A stretch of DNA of 64,000 nt from Apopatocola sp963618015. GTDB taxonomy: Bacteria; Bacillota; Clostridia; Oscillospirales; Oscillospiraceae. The stretch spans positions 1 through 64,000 of the forward strand of contig CAVEQS010000005.1 of the NCBI GenBank assembly GCA_963618015.1, given 5' to 3'. The notes under the pieces are model-generated. The model was not told where the DNA came from. It saw only the letters and a program-made list of their open reading frames with translations, and did no database searches. Made by a program: the position numbers and the translations under genes. Below, one piece after another: positions 53,560 through 62,124 of the stretch (positions within the stretch are counted from its first letter, which is position 1; the number at the start of each line of letters is the position of its first letter).

Positions 53560-54389
53560 TGGACGAAGCCTTCCGCATCCTGGATGACGGGCGCGTATTC
53601 TTTGATTACGGCCCGGCGTCCATGGTGGTGACCGCCCGGCACGGAGACGAAGATCTCAGCGATCTGGCGGCGTCGGCTTTCCCGTTTCTGCGCGAATCGC
53701 TCGCCGAGATCGCCGAGGCGCTGCCCATACTGCGGCAGTACCCGGACGGCATGGATTATTCCGAGCTGACCGGGCTGCCCCGCGTCATGGCGGAATCCGT
53801 CCTTGCAACGGGAGAGCCCACGCTCACGCCCATGGCGGCGGTCGCCGGAACGGTGGCGGACGCCATGGCGGACTGGCTCTTCGCCCGCGGCGCGGATCTC
53901 GTGGCCGTGAATAACGGCGGCGACGTGGCGCTGCGGCTCGGCGAGGGACGCTCCATCCGCATGGGCATACTGCCCGATCTCAACGGCTACGTTACAGAGG
54001 TCGTGGAGATCCGCGCGGAGGACGGCATCGGCGGCGTGTGTACGAGCGGTCTCGGCGGCCGCAGTCTGACGCGCGGCATCGCCGGAGGCGTCACGGTCTT
54101 TTCGCGGCGGTGCGCTCTCGCGGACGCCTGCGCCACGCACATCGCAAACTGCTCGTATATCGAATCTCCGCGGGTATTTACCTGTCTCGCCGGAGACATT
54201 GAGCCGGAGAGCGACATTGCGGATCTCCGCATCGTCACGGCGGTGGAGCCGCTTCTCCCGGAGGAGAAAAAGCGCGGCCTTATGCAGGTGTACGAGGAGA
54301 CGGAGCGCCAGTGGAAAAACGGCAACCTCCTCCGCGTGTACGCGGACATTCAGGGCGAACGCCTTACCTTTGAGCGGAACGCGCAGTAA
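53559..54389 (+). CDS. UPF0280 family protein (ApbE-related fold)
   Basis: A 276-residue protein of the UPF0280 family, with FFDYGPASMVVTARHGDED near the start, GVCTSGLGGRSLTRGIAGGV (about 161-180), and C-terminal PEEKKRGLMQVYEETE. The family is related to ApbE, the enzyme that attaches FMN to proteins, but its own reaction is not known. Translation is tightly coupled to hnr by TGATG, so it probably serves that enzyme, perhaps flavin handling; that is inference. Confidence 0.85.
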   Translation: MDEAFRILDDGRVFFDYGPASMVVTARHGDEDLSDLAASAFPFLRESLAEIAEALPILRQYPDGMDYSELTGLPRVMAESVLATGEPTLTPMAAVAGTVADAMADWLFARGADLVAVNNGGDVALRLGEGRSIRMGILPDLNGYVTEVVEIRAEDGIGGVCTSGLGGRSLTRGIAGGVTVFSRRCALADACATHIANCSYIESPRVFTCLAGDIEPESDIADLRIVTAVEPLLPEEKKRGLMQVYEETERQWKNGNLLRVYADIQGERLTFERNAQ

Positions 54390-54436
54390 CATTCGGCAAT
54401 ACTATCTTGCAAATATTTTAAAGGAGATCTATTCCA

Positions 54437-55333
54437 ATGAAAGTCGGTTTTATCGGACTGGGCCGTATGGGCGGCCATATGTGCAGCAACGTTATCAAGG
54501 CTGGTTTTGAGACCTACGTGAGCGACCTCGTCCCCGCGCTTGTTGAGCAGAAGGTCGCCGAAGGCGCCATCGGCTGCAAGGACAACCTCGAAGTCGCCGC
54601 CAACATGGACATCGGCTTCACCATGCTCCCCAACGGCGCGATCGTCGAGGCCGTTATGTGCGGCCCCAAGGGCGTCCTGGCGCACTGCAAGCCCGGCACG
54701 ATCATCGTTGACATGTCCTCCGTCGCTCCCGGCACCACCCAGAAGATGGCGAAGATCGCCGCCGAGCACGGCGTGAAGTACATGGACGCTCCGGTTTCCG
54801 GCGGCACCATCGGCGCGCAGAAGGGCACGCTGACCATTATGTGCGGCGCGGACGAGGAGACCTTTGAGAAGGCCAAGCCCGTTCTCGAAGCCATCGGCAA
54901 GCGCATCATGCGCATCGGCGGCACCGGCATGGGCGACGCGATGAAGATCGTCAACAACATGCTGCTCGGCGCGAACATGGCTTCTCTCGCCGAAGCTCTC
55001 GTGCTCGGCGCGAAGCTCGGTCTGGACAACAAGACCATGTACGACGTTATCTCCACCTCCTCCGGCAACAGCTACGTTGTCGATGCGAAGATGAAGAAGT
55101 TCATCATGCCCGACAAGTTTGAGCCGGGCTTCGCGATGGACGTGCAGTATAAGGATCTCACTCTTGCGCAGGAAGCCGCCCGCGGCGTCAAGATGCCCAT
55201 CCCGATGAGCGCCACCTGCACCGCCGTTTACGAGCAGGCCCGCGCCGCCGGCTACGGCATGGAGGATATGTCCGCCGTCATCAAGCTCTGGGAAAAGCTG
55301 ATGGGTGTTGAAATCCGCGGCGAACTGGAGTAA
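54437..55333 (+). CDS. hgd: 2-(Hydroxymethyl)glutarate dehydrogenase
   Basis: A 298-residue beta-hydroxyacid dehydrogenase. The NAD-binding motif is GFIGLGRMGGHM, the substrate loop is DAPVSGGTIGAQKG, and the catalytic lysine is Lys170 in GDAMKIVNNM. In nicotinate fermentation it reduces 2-formylglutarate to (S)-2-hydroxymethylglutarate. Neighbouring pathway genes justify the specific name over generic 3-hydroxyisobutyrate dehydrogenase. AAAGGAGATCTATTCC precedes the ATG. A stable hairpin follows it before ndhF. Confidence 0.9.
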   Translation: MKVGFIGLGRMGGHMCSNVIKAGFETYVSDLVPALVEQKVAEGAIGCKDNLEVAANMDIGFTMLPNGAIVEAVMCGPKGVLAHCKPGTIIVDMSSVAPGTTQKMAKIAAEHGVKYMDAPVSGGTIGAQKGTLTIMCGADEETFEKAKPVLEAIGKRIMRIGGTGMGDAMKIVNNMLLGANMASLAEALVLGAKLGLDNKTMYDVISTSSGNSYVVDAKMKKFIMPDKFEPGFAMDVQYKDLTLAQEAARGVKMPIPMSATCTAVYEQARAAGYGMEDMSAVIKLWEKLMGVEIRGELE

Positions 55334-55349
55334 AATAAAGTATTCCAAA

Positions 55350-55382
55350 CCGGTACGGGCGGCAGACCGCCGCCCGTACCGG
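55350..55382 (+). other. Stable hairpin between hgd and ndhF
   Basis: A perfect 14-base stem CCGGTACGGGCGGC/GCCGCCCGTACCGG, loop AGACC, with no T run after it. It is more likely an RNA-stability or processing element that sets the ratio of hgd to ndh products than a terminator. Confidence 0.7.
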
Positions 55383-55432
55383 GGAGGATAAGCAGCAAAG
55401 CAGCAGCACAATTTAAAAGGGGGAAACCGCGC

Positions 55433-56326
55433 ATGAGACCATTTGATTTCTACGCACCTACTACCGTGGTCGAGGCGCTCACTCTGCTGGACCAGTATAA
55501 GGACAGCGTCGCCTGCATTGCCGGCGGCACCGACCTTACGCTGGAGCTCAACGAGTGGAAGGCAAAGCCGGCTGTCGTTATCGACCTGAAGAAGCTCAAG
55601 GAGCTCGATTACATCAAGGTCGAGGACGGCATCGTCCGGATCGGCGCCATTACACCGCACGCAGAGATAGCGGCCAACGACATCATCCGTGAGAATGTCC
55701 ATATTCTCTACGACGCCTGCCGCCAGGTGGGCTCGCCCCAGATCCGCAATCTCGGCACGATCGGCGGCAACATCTGCCAGTCGTCCGTCGCCGGTGACGG
55801 TCTGGCCGCGTGCGTTACGCTCAACGCCGACGTTACCATCAAGAGCGTCCGCGGCGAGCGCACGATCAACATCAACGAATTCCTTTCCTCTCCCGACCGG
55901 AAAAAGAACATCCTGCAGCCGGACGAGCTCATGACCGAGGTGTCGTTCCCGCTGCCCGATACGAAGCACACCGCTACCGCGTTCTACAAGCTGGGCAAGC
56001 GCCGCGCGCTCGCCATCAGCGTCATCGGCGGCGGCATGGTCGTGACGGTCGATGATAACGGCGTGTGCACCTACTGCTCCATGCGGGCGGGCGCCATGGC
56101 GCGTTATCCGCAGCGCTACAAGGGCTGCGAGGAGTATCTCGTCGGCAAGAAGCTCAGCTGGGAGACCATGCTTGAGTGCCTGCCGATCATGCACGACCAG
56201 GTTTACGAAGCGAACAAGACCCGTGCCTCCGTGTTCTATAAGAAGGAGAGCATCCAGGGTGTTTACAAGCACCTGTTTGCCGATGTGCTCCGCAAGCTGA
56301 ATATCGAGGAGGTGCAGGGATTTTGA
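55433..56326 (+). CDS. ndhF: Nicotinate dehydrogenase FAD subunit
   Basis: A 297-residue FAD-binding subunit of the CoxM/xanthine-dehydrogenase family. FAD loops are IAGGTDLTLELNEWK and RNLGTIGGNICQSS. It passes electrons from the iron-sulfur subunit to NADP+ in the nicotinate dehydrogenase complex, which makes 6-hydroxynicotinate. Length agrees with E. barkeri NdhF as remembered. AAAAGGGGGAAACCGCGC precedes the ATG. It overlaps ndhS by 4 bases. Confidence 0.9.
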   Translation: MRPFDFYAPTTVVEALTLLDQYKDSVACIAGGTDLTLELNEWKAKPAVVIDLKKLKELDYIKVEDGIVRIGAITPHAEIAANDIIRENVHILYDACRQVGSPQIRNLGTIGGNICQSSVAGDGLAACVTLNADVTIKSVRGERTININEFLSSPDRKKNILQPDELMTEVSFPLPDTKHTATAFYKLGKRRALAISVIGGGMVVTVDDNGVCTYCSMRAGAMARYPQRYKGCEEYLVGKKLSWETMLECLPIMHDQVYEANKTRASVFYKKESIQGVYKHLFADVLRKLNIEEVQGF

Positions 56327-56811
56327 AAAAGATCACCATTCATTTCACCGTTAACCACGAGCCGGTGACCGTCGAGGTCGAGCCGAACCACCGCCTGCTC
56401 GACGTGCTGCGCAACAACCTTGGCCTTACGAGCGTCAAGGAAGGCTGCAGCGAGGGCGAGTGCGGCGCCTGCACCGTGATCTACAACGGCGAGCCCGTGA
56501 CGAGCTGCTGCATTCTGGCCGGACAGGCCGACGGCGCGGACATCATCACGCTCGAGGGCATCAGCAAGAACGGCCAGCCCGACGTGGTGCAGCAGGCGTT
56601 CATGGACGCCGGCGCCGTGCAGTGCGGCTTCTGCATCCCCGGCATGATCCTTACCGCCGAGGCTCTTCTCAAGAAGAACCCCAACCCGACGCGCGACGAG
56701 GTCAAGCTTGCCATCAGCGGCAACCTCTGCCGCTGCACCGGCTATGCCAAGATCAACGACGCTGTGCTTCTGGCCGCTGCCAGAATGCGCGGAGAGGAGG
56801 CCGAAGCATGA
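56323..56811 (+). CDS. ndhS: Nicotinate dehydrogenase small iron-sulfur subunit
   Basis: A 162-residue two-[2Fe-2S] subunit. The plant-type cluster uses Cys42/47/50/62 (GCSEGECGACTV), and the second uses Cys101/104/136/138 (CGFCIPGM and NLCRCTGY). It starts with TTG 56323 inside a TTGA overlap with ndhF, giving MKKITIHFTV; AGGTGCAGGG serves as ribosome site. It links the molybdenum centre to FAD. Confidence 0.92.
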   Translation: MKKITIHFTVNHEPVTVEVEPNHRLLDVLRNNLGLTSVKEGCSEGECGACTVIYNGEPVTSCCILAGQADGADIITLEGISKNGQPDVVQQAFMDAGAVQCGFCIPGMILTAEALLKKNPNPTRDEVKLAISGNLCRCTGYAKINDAVLLAAARMRGEEAEA

Positions 56812-58109
56812 GAGACGTAGCCATTCTCGGCCGTGACCATATCAAGGTCGACTCGCTCGACAAGGTGCTCGGCCGCGCGAAGTTCGCCGCGGACTACTAC
56901 ATGCCCGACATGCTCTACGGCGGCGTGTTCCGCAGCAAGGTTCCCCACGCGTACATCAAAAAGCTGAATCTCGAGAAGGCCCGCGCGCTGCCCGGCGTCG
57001 CCGCCGTTCTCGACCACACCGCCATCCCCGGCAAGAACCGCTTCGGCATCATTGTGAAGGATGAGCCCTGCCTCGTGGACGACAAGGTGCGCCGCTACGG
57101 TGACGCCATCGCCGTCGTCGCGGCGGAGACCCCGGAGATCGTGCAGGAAGCCATGCAGCTCATCGAGGTCGAATACGAAGAGCTGCCCGTCATCAACTCC
57201 TTCGAGAGCGCGATGGCGGAGGGCGCTGTCTGCGTTCACGGCACCACGAACGTCCATGCCAAGAAGCACATGGAGTTCGGCAATGTGGACGAAGCCTGGA
57301 GCAAGTGCGATATCATCATCGAGAACACCTACTCCACCCACGTCCTCTCCCATATGTTCATCGAGCCGGACGCCGGCATCGCCTACTATGACGAGAAGGG
57401 CATCATGACGGTCATCGCCTCCACGCAGAACCCGCACTACGACCGCAACGAGGTTGCCGGTATGCTCGGTGTGCCTCAAAACCACGTTCGCTGCATCCAG
57501 CCCACCACGGGCGGCGGCTTCGGCGGCAAGCTCGACATCGGCGTGCAGCTCCACTGCGCGCTGCTCGCGCACTACACCAAGCGCCCCGTGAAGATCGTCC
57601 GCTCCCGCGTTGAGTCTACGATGATCTCCTCCAAGCGTCACCCGATCACGACCCACGTCAAGACCGGCGCGACGAAGGACGGCAAGCTTGTGGCCGCGCA
57701 GTATGAGCTGACCTGCGACGCCGGTGCCTACGGCTCCTACGGCCCCGCCGTTATCGGTCGTTTCCCGGTGCACGCCGTTGGCCCCTACGACTGCCCGAAC
57801 GTCCGCCTGGACGCCGTATTTGCTTACACCAACAACCCGATGTGCGGCGCGTTCCGCGGATTCGGCGTGCCGCAGGCCGCCGTTGTCCACGAGGGACAGA
57901 TGGACGCTCTGGCTGCGGCTCTGCACATGAGCCCGCTGGAGATCCGCCGCATCAACGGCCACCACATTGGCTCGACGATCCCGACCGGCCAGACCCTCAC
58001 CGAGAGCGTCGGCTATCAGGATACGCTCGCCGAGGCGATCAAGAAGGCCGAGGAAGTCATGCCGGACGCTCTGGAGCGTCTCGACCCGGATTGGAGGCCG
58101 CAGATATGA
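56808..58109 (+). CDS. ndhL: Nicotinate dehydrogenase large molybdopterin subunit
   Basis: A 433-residue subunit matching the N-terminal two thirds of a xanthine-dehydrogenase-type molybdenum subunit. Visible stretches are GRAKFAADYYMPDMLYG at the N-terminus, PTTGGGFGGKLD (about 235-246) and GAFRGFGVPQA. The chain stops where family members usually continue; the remainder is encoded by ndhM, as in E. barkeri. ATG 56808 overlaps the ndhS stop by ATGA. No in-frame UGA is present, so the labile selenium of this enzyme type is not selenocysteine. Confidence 0.92.
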   Translation: MRDVAILGRDHIKVDSLDKVLGRAKFAADYYMPDMLYGGVFRSKVPHAYIKKLNLEKARALPGVAAVLDHTAIPGKNRFGIIVKDEPCLVDDKVRRYGDAIAVVAAETPEIVQEAMQLIEVEYEELPVINSFESAMAEGAVCVHGTTNVHAKKHMEFGNVDEAWSKCDIIIENTYSTHVLSHMFIEPDAGIAYYDEKGIMTVIASTQNPHYDRNEVAGMLGVPQNHVRCIQPTTGGGFGGKLDIGVQLHCALLAHYTKRPVKIVRSRVESTMISSKRHPITTHVKTGATKDGKLVAAQYELTCDAGAYGSYGPAVIGRFPVHAVGPYDCPNVRLDAVFAYTNNPMCGAFRGFGVPQAAVVHEGQMDALAAALHMSPLEIRRINGHHIGSTIPTGQTLTESVGYQDTLAEAIKKAEEVMPDALERLDPDWRPQI

Positions 58110-59116
58110 AATTGAGAGGAACAGGCGTCGGCAGCATGTTCTACGGCGTCGGCAACACCGGTCTTCCCAACCCGGCCGCCGCGTTCTGCGAGGTTCTGCC
58201 CGACACGAGCGTTAACGTCACCATCGGCGCGGCCGACATCGGCCAGGGCGTCGCGAGCGTCGCCGCGGCTATCGCCGCCGAAACGCTCGGTCTCGAGTTT
58301 GAAAACATCCATGTCACCTGGGCGGACACCATGATCGCCCCCGAAGGCGGCGCGACCTCCGCGTCCCGCCAGACGTTCATCACCGGCAACGCCGTGAAGA
58401 ATGCCTGCACCAACGCGATGGGCGAGCTCAAGCGCACCGCTTCCGAGTTTCTGAACGTCCCGCAGGAGGATCTGATCTTCCGTCACCGCGAGATTTACAG
58501 CTCCAAGGATGAGTCCAAGAAGATGACCTATCCCGAGCTCATGGGCGCGATGGGCAAGAACGGCCGTCTGGCCGTCGGCGCGGGCTACTACAACCCCAAG
58601 ACCACCTACCTGAATCCGGCCGACATGTCCGGTATTCCGTATGAGGTCTATTCCTACGCCACCTGCATCATCGAGGTCGAGGTCGACACCGACACGGGCG
58701 AGGTCCGCCTGCTCAAGTGCGTTTCCGCGCACGACGTCGGTACGCCGGTCGGCGTGAAGATGTGCGAGGGCCAGATCGAGGGCGGCACCGCCATGGGTAC
58801 CGGCTTCGTCATCAGCGAGAAGATCGAGATCGACCCCAAGACCTGCGCGATCAAGAACCCCTCGCTGAGCAAGTACATCATCGAGTCCAGCATGGACGTT
58901 CCCGAGGTGTATCCGATCGTTGTGTGCAGCGACGGTGATGCCGCTCCGTACGGTGCCAAGGGCATCGGCGAGCCGGCGCTCATCCCGAGCATCCCCGCGA
59001 CGATGGCCGCCATCGGCAACGCCCTGGGCGTCAAGTTCTACCACACCCCCGTTCTCGCCGCCGACATTGTGAAGGCGTGGAAGGACAAGCAGGCAGCGGA
59101 GGCTGCCGCCAACTAA
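58106..59116 (+). CDS. ndhM: Nicotinate dehydrogenase medium molybdopterin subunit
   Basis: A 336-residue subunit corresponding to the C-terminal part of the molybdenum subunit. The cofactor-binding GAADIGQGVASV lies at about 42-53, and the catalytic glutamate sits in AKGIGEPALIPS (about 290-301). It completes the active site with NdhL. ATG 58106 overlaps the ndhL stop by ATGA; a longer ORF back to 57842 lies within ndhL and is not used. Codon use is strongly optimised. Confidence 0.92.
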   Translation: MKLRGTGVGSMFYGVGNTGLPNPAAAFCEVLPDTSVNVTIGAADIGQGVASVAAAIAAETLGLEFENIHVTWADTMIAPEGGATSASRQTFITGNAVKNACTNAMGELKRTASEFLNVPQEDLIFRHREIYSSKDESKKMTYPELMGAMGKNGRLAVGAGYYNPKTTYLNPADMSGIPYEVYSYATCIIEVEVDTDTGEVRLLKCVSAHDVGTPVGVKMCEGQIEGGTAMGTGFVISEKIEIDPKTCAIKNPSLSKYIIESSMDVPEVYPIVVCSDGDAAPYGAKGIGEPALIPSIPATMAAIGNALGVKFYHTPVLAADIVKAWKDKQAAEAAAN

Positions 59117-59314
59117 GGTTGAAGGTACTCCCCTAAGGTACTTTTTGACAATAACTCATCGGCCGCGTCGTTCGCGGCGCGGCCAGCTCACCAGGCAAAA
59201 AAGGAACCGCGCACGTCCCTCTTCGGGCAATTCGCAGCTGCCCGAAACCCGTACACAAGTAAACGCTCAACGAATGTTGCAATCAACATTAAATTAAGGG
59301 AGGCACTTTAATTA
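59117..59314. other. Short intergenic region with two hairpins
   Basis: About 200 bases after ndhM. GGCCGCG/CGCGGCC (about 59160-59184) and TTCGGGCA/TGCCCGAA (about 59223-59247) can pair. AAGGTACT is repeated at about 59123 and 59135. No T run and no clear promoter. Confidence 0.45.
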
Positions 59315-60475
59315 ATGGCTAACAACAACACCGAGCTTAAGGGATGGGCCAAGTACTGCAAAGAGCAGAACATTGAGTTCTCCACGAAGCGCATTTTCAT
59401 CGACGGCCTGGGCGGCATGGCTCACGGTCTGTTCGCGTCCCTGCTGATCGGCTGCATCATCAACACCATCGGCATGTACGTCCCCCTGCTGAAGGACATC
59501 GTCGTCAACCCCTGGGGTTCCGAAGCTCTCGCGGGCGCTAACCTGCTGATCGCTTCCAAGACCGCTGCTTACGCCGTGCAGGGCGCCGCTATGGCCGCTG
59601 CCATCGCGTACAGCATGAAGGCTCCCCCGTTCGTCATGTACTCCACGCTGGCCGTTGGCTACGCTGCCAACGCCCTCGGCGCGCAGGGCGGCCCTCTCGC
59701 CGTGTTCTTCGTCGTCGTCATTGCCGTGTTCGCTGGCAAGCTGGTCTCCAAGCGCACCCCGATCGACATCATCATCACCCCGTTCGTGACGATTGTCATC
59801 GGCGTCATGGCTGCGTTCCTGATCGCTCCCCCGATCGGCAAGCTCGCCGTTGCTCTCGGCGACCTCGTCATGAGAGCGACTGCTCTTCAGCCCTTCTGGA
59901 TGGGCATCCTCGTCTCCGCTCTCATGGGCATCATCCTGACCCTCCCCATCTCCTCCGCCGCTATCTGCGCCGGTCTTGGTCTGGTCGGTCTCGCCGGCGG
60001 CGCCTGCGTTGCTGGCTGCTCTGCTCACATGGTCGGCTTCGCTGTTGCGTCCTACCGTGAGAACGGCGTCCAGGGTCTCCTTTCTCAGGGCCTCGGCACC
60101 TCCATGCTCCAGGTTCCCAACCTGGTCCGCAAGCCCATTCTCTGGCTGCCCCCCGTGGTCGCTTCCATCGTGAACGGCCCGATCGCTACCTGCATCTTCA
60201 AGCTCCAGATGAACGGCGCTGCCATCAACTCCGGCATGGGCACCTCCGGCCTCTGCGGCCAGATCGGCCTCATCACCGGTTGGGCGGCCCCCATGTGCGA
60301 AGAGAACGCCGCTCTCGGCGTTGACTTCGCCGCCGCGACGGCCAACCCGGCTCTCAACTGGATCGGCCTTATCGTCTGCTCCTTCGTCGTTCCTGTCGTT
60401 GTGACTCTGCTCGTCAGCGAGTTCATGCGCAAGAAGGGCTGGATCAAGGAAGGCGACTACGCGCTGGATCTGTAA
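59315..60475 (+). CDS. PTS_EIIC_2-like membrane protein, candidate nicotinate importer
   Basis: A 386-residue protein with about 9-10 membrane segments, resembling the PTS_EIIC_2 (PF13303) group. Telling stretches are GLGGMAHGLFASLLIGCIIN, KTAAYAVQGAAMAAAI and PTNSAAI-like LPISSAAICAGLGLVGLAGG. Such proteins often lack IIA and IIB partners, and none lies nearby. Its place between ndhM and enamidase makes nicotinate (or an intermediate) the natural cargo, probably without phosphorylation. Direct evidence is lacking. AAATTAAGGGAGG precedes the ATG. Confidence 0.75.
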   Translation: MANNNTELKGWAKYCKEQNIEFSTKRIFIDGLGGMAHGLFASLLIGCIINTIGMYVPLLKDIVVNPWGSEALAGANLLIASKTAAYAVQGAAMAAAIAYSMKAPPFVMYSTLAVGYAANALGAQGGPLAVFFVVVIAVFAGKLVSKRTPIDIIITPFVTIVIGVMAAFLIAPPIGKLAVALGDLVMRATALQPFWMGILVSALMGIILTLPISSAAICAGLGLVGLAGGACVAGCSAHMVGFAVASYRENGVQGLLSQGLGTSMLQVPNLVRKPILWLPPVVASIVNGPIATCIFKLQMNGAAINSGMGTSGLCGQIGLITGWAAPMCEENAALGVDFAAATANPALNWIGLIVCSFVVPVVVTLLVSEFMRKKGWIKEGDYALDL

Positions 60476-60897
60476 TCCAAGCAGGCACAAACTTACTTAC
60501 TCCCGGAGCAAGCTGCAGCTCCGAGGTAAGCACAGCTCGTGCGCGGTTTTTTTAAAAAAGGCGTTGAGTTATTAAATATTCGCCGGTTCCCGGCGCTTCG
60601 TGCGCCGGGAATTGAGCGGACAAGCTTAGGGAAACAAAGTCGGCTCCCCAGCCACTGTTTGACCGGGGAACCAGGGGTTTTCTGCACGGCGGGGCTGCGG
60701 CTCCACCGGGCACACCCCTGCCGCGACAGAAAAACCCCTTGGACAGGGCTGCTGCCATACCATGATTTTCGCGGATGGCGGCGGAATGTCCGCGTGTACT
60801 CTGGCAAAACGCTCCCGGCGGAGAACTGCGCAACGTCGGGGGAGTTGGGCAAACACACATTTTATTTGCTGCGCGCAGCAGCAGAAGGGAGTTTACC
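60476..60897 (+). other. 422-base structured intergenic region ahead of enamidase
   Basis: No gene is seen. Strong pairing is present: TTCCCGGCGC/GCGCCGGGAA near 60588-60612; GGCTCCCC with GGGGAACC near 60640-60672; and a long-range stem AGGGGTTTTCTG with CAGAAAAACCCCT (about 60672-60738) enclosing an inner CGGCGGGG/CCCCTGCCG hairpin. A T7 run after GTGCGCGG (about 60539-60552) may end the transporter message. It could be a leader RNA for ena or an inserted repeat. Confidence 0.55.
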
Positions 60898-62058
60898 ATG
60901 GCTACTCTGGTAATTAAGAACATCGGTAAGATCGTTTCCGGTGACATTGACCACCCCGTTCTTGAGGGCAGCGTCATCGTCATCAACGAGAACCTCATCG
61001 AGGCGATCGGCGGAGAGGAACTCCTCGCCAACATCGGCGACGCGACGGTCGTTGATGCCAACGGCACCACCGTCACCCCGGGTCTCTGGGACACCCACGT
61101 CCACGTTTCCACCGCGGACGGCTACGGCACCCGTCAGAAGACCTTCGGCTTCATTGAGAGTGCGAAAAACGGCGGCGTGACCACTATGATCTCCGCCGGC
61201 GAATGCCATATCCCCGGCCATCCCAAGGGAGACCCCGTCTACACCAAGGCGCAGGCCATTGTCGGCCACAAGTGCTTTGCTAAGGGCGTTTCCGGCGTGA
61301 AGGTCGAAGGCGGCGGACTGATCCTCGAGAAGGGTCTGGTCGAGAAGGACTTCGAAGACCTCGCCAAGGAAGGCGTCTGGGTCGTCGGCGAGATCGGCCT
61401 CGGCACCGTCAACAACCCCGAAACTGCCGCTCCCATGGTCGAGTGGGCGCACAAGTACGGCTTCAAGGTGCAGATGCACACCGGCGGCACCTCCATCCCC
61501 GGCTCCTCCACCGTTACCGCGGACGACGTCATCAAGACGAAGCCCGACGTTGTCTCCCACATCAATGGCGGCCCGACCTCCATTCCTCTGCACGAGGTTG
61601 ACCGCATCATGGACGAGACCGAGTTCGCGATGGAGATCGTGCAGTGCGGCAACCCCAAGACCGCGCAGTACGTCCTCAACCGCGCTGCCGAAAAGGGACA
61701 GCTCGGCCGCGTGATCTTCGGCAACGACGCTCCGTCCGGCACCGGCATCATTCCTCTGGGCATCATGCGCAACATCAGCTTCGCCGCTTCCATGACCGAT
61801 ATCGCCCCCGAAGTCTGCGTCGCCATGGCGACCGGCAACCCGGCGAAGGTCTACACGAAGCTCAACCGCGGCGTCATCGCCCCGGGCAAGGAAGCTGACC
61901 TGCTGATCATGGACACCCCGATGGGTTCCGTCGGCAAGGACGCCATGGAAGCTTTCGCCGCTGGCGATATTCCGGGCCTCAGCTATGTCATCATCGACGG
62001 CAAGATCAACGTCAAGAAGTCCAGCAACACTCCTCCTGCGTCGAGAAAGCCCTGCTGA
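60898..62058 (+). CDS. ena: Enamidase
   Basis: A 386-residue amidohydrolase close in length to E. barkeri enamidase, which turns 1,4,5,6-tetrahydro-6-oxonicotinate into 2-formylglutarate and ammonia by two hydrolyses. Metal ligands include His67 and His69 (WDTHVHV), later histidines in VQMHTGGTS and VSHINGGP, Glu in VGEIGLGT and Asp in GNDAPSG. The binuclear metal site thus looks complete. AAGGGAGTTTACC precedes ATG 60898; the upstream ORF extension runs through the structured region. It provides substrate for hgd. Confidence 0.9.
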   Translation: MATLVIKNIGKIVSGDIDHPVLEGSVIVINENLIEAIGGEELLANIGDATVVDANGTTVTPGLWDTHVHVSTADGYGTRQKTFGFIESAKNGGVTTMISAGECHIPGHPKGDPVYTKAQAIVGHKCFAKGVSGVKVEGGGLILEKGLVEKDFEDLAKEGVWVVGEIGLGTVNNPETAAPMVEWAHKYGFKVQMHTGGTSIPGSSTVTADDVIKTKPDVVSHINGGPTSIPLHEVDRIMDETEFAMEIVQCGNPKTAQYVLNRAAEKGQLGRVIFGNDAPSGTGIIPLGIMRNISFAASMTDIAPEVCVAMATGNPAKVYTKLNRGVIAPGKEADLLIMDTPMGSVGKDAMEAFAAGDIPGLSYVIIDGKINVKKSSNTPPASRKPC

Positions 62059-62124
62059 GCTTAGCTCGCACAGAAGCCCAACTACTTAGCTTTAGCTATT
62101 AATTTTTAATAGGAGGATATACCA

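Noticed and set aside
58106..58109. ndhL/ndhM split as a frameshift of one gene
   Set aside because: An ATGA start-stop overlap and the same split in E. barkeri show it to be a real two-gene arrangement.
56808..59116. Selenocysteine in nicotinate dehydrogenase
   Set aside because: No in-frame UGA occurs inside ndhL or ndhM; selenium in this enzyme type is a labile non-selenocysteine ligand.
60640..60660. GCCACTG word suggesting a B12 riboswitch before enamidase
   Set aside because: The order of other conserved B12-box elements is absent, and enamidase is not B12-dependent; a seven-base word is not enough.
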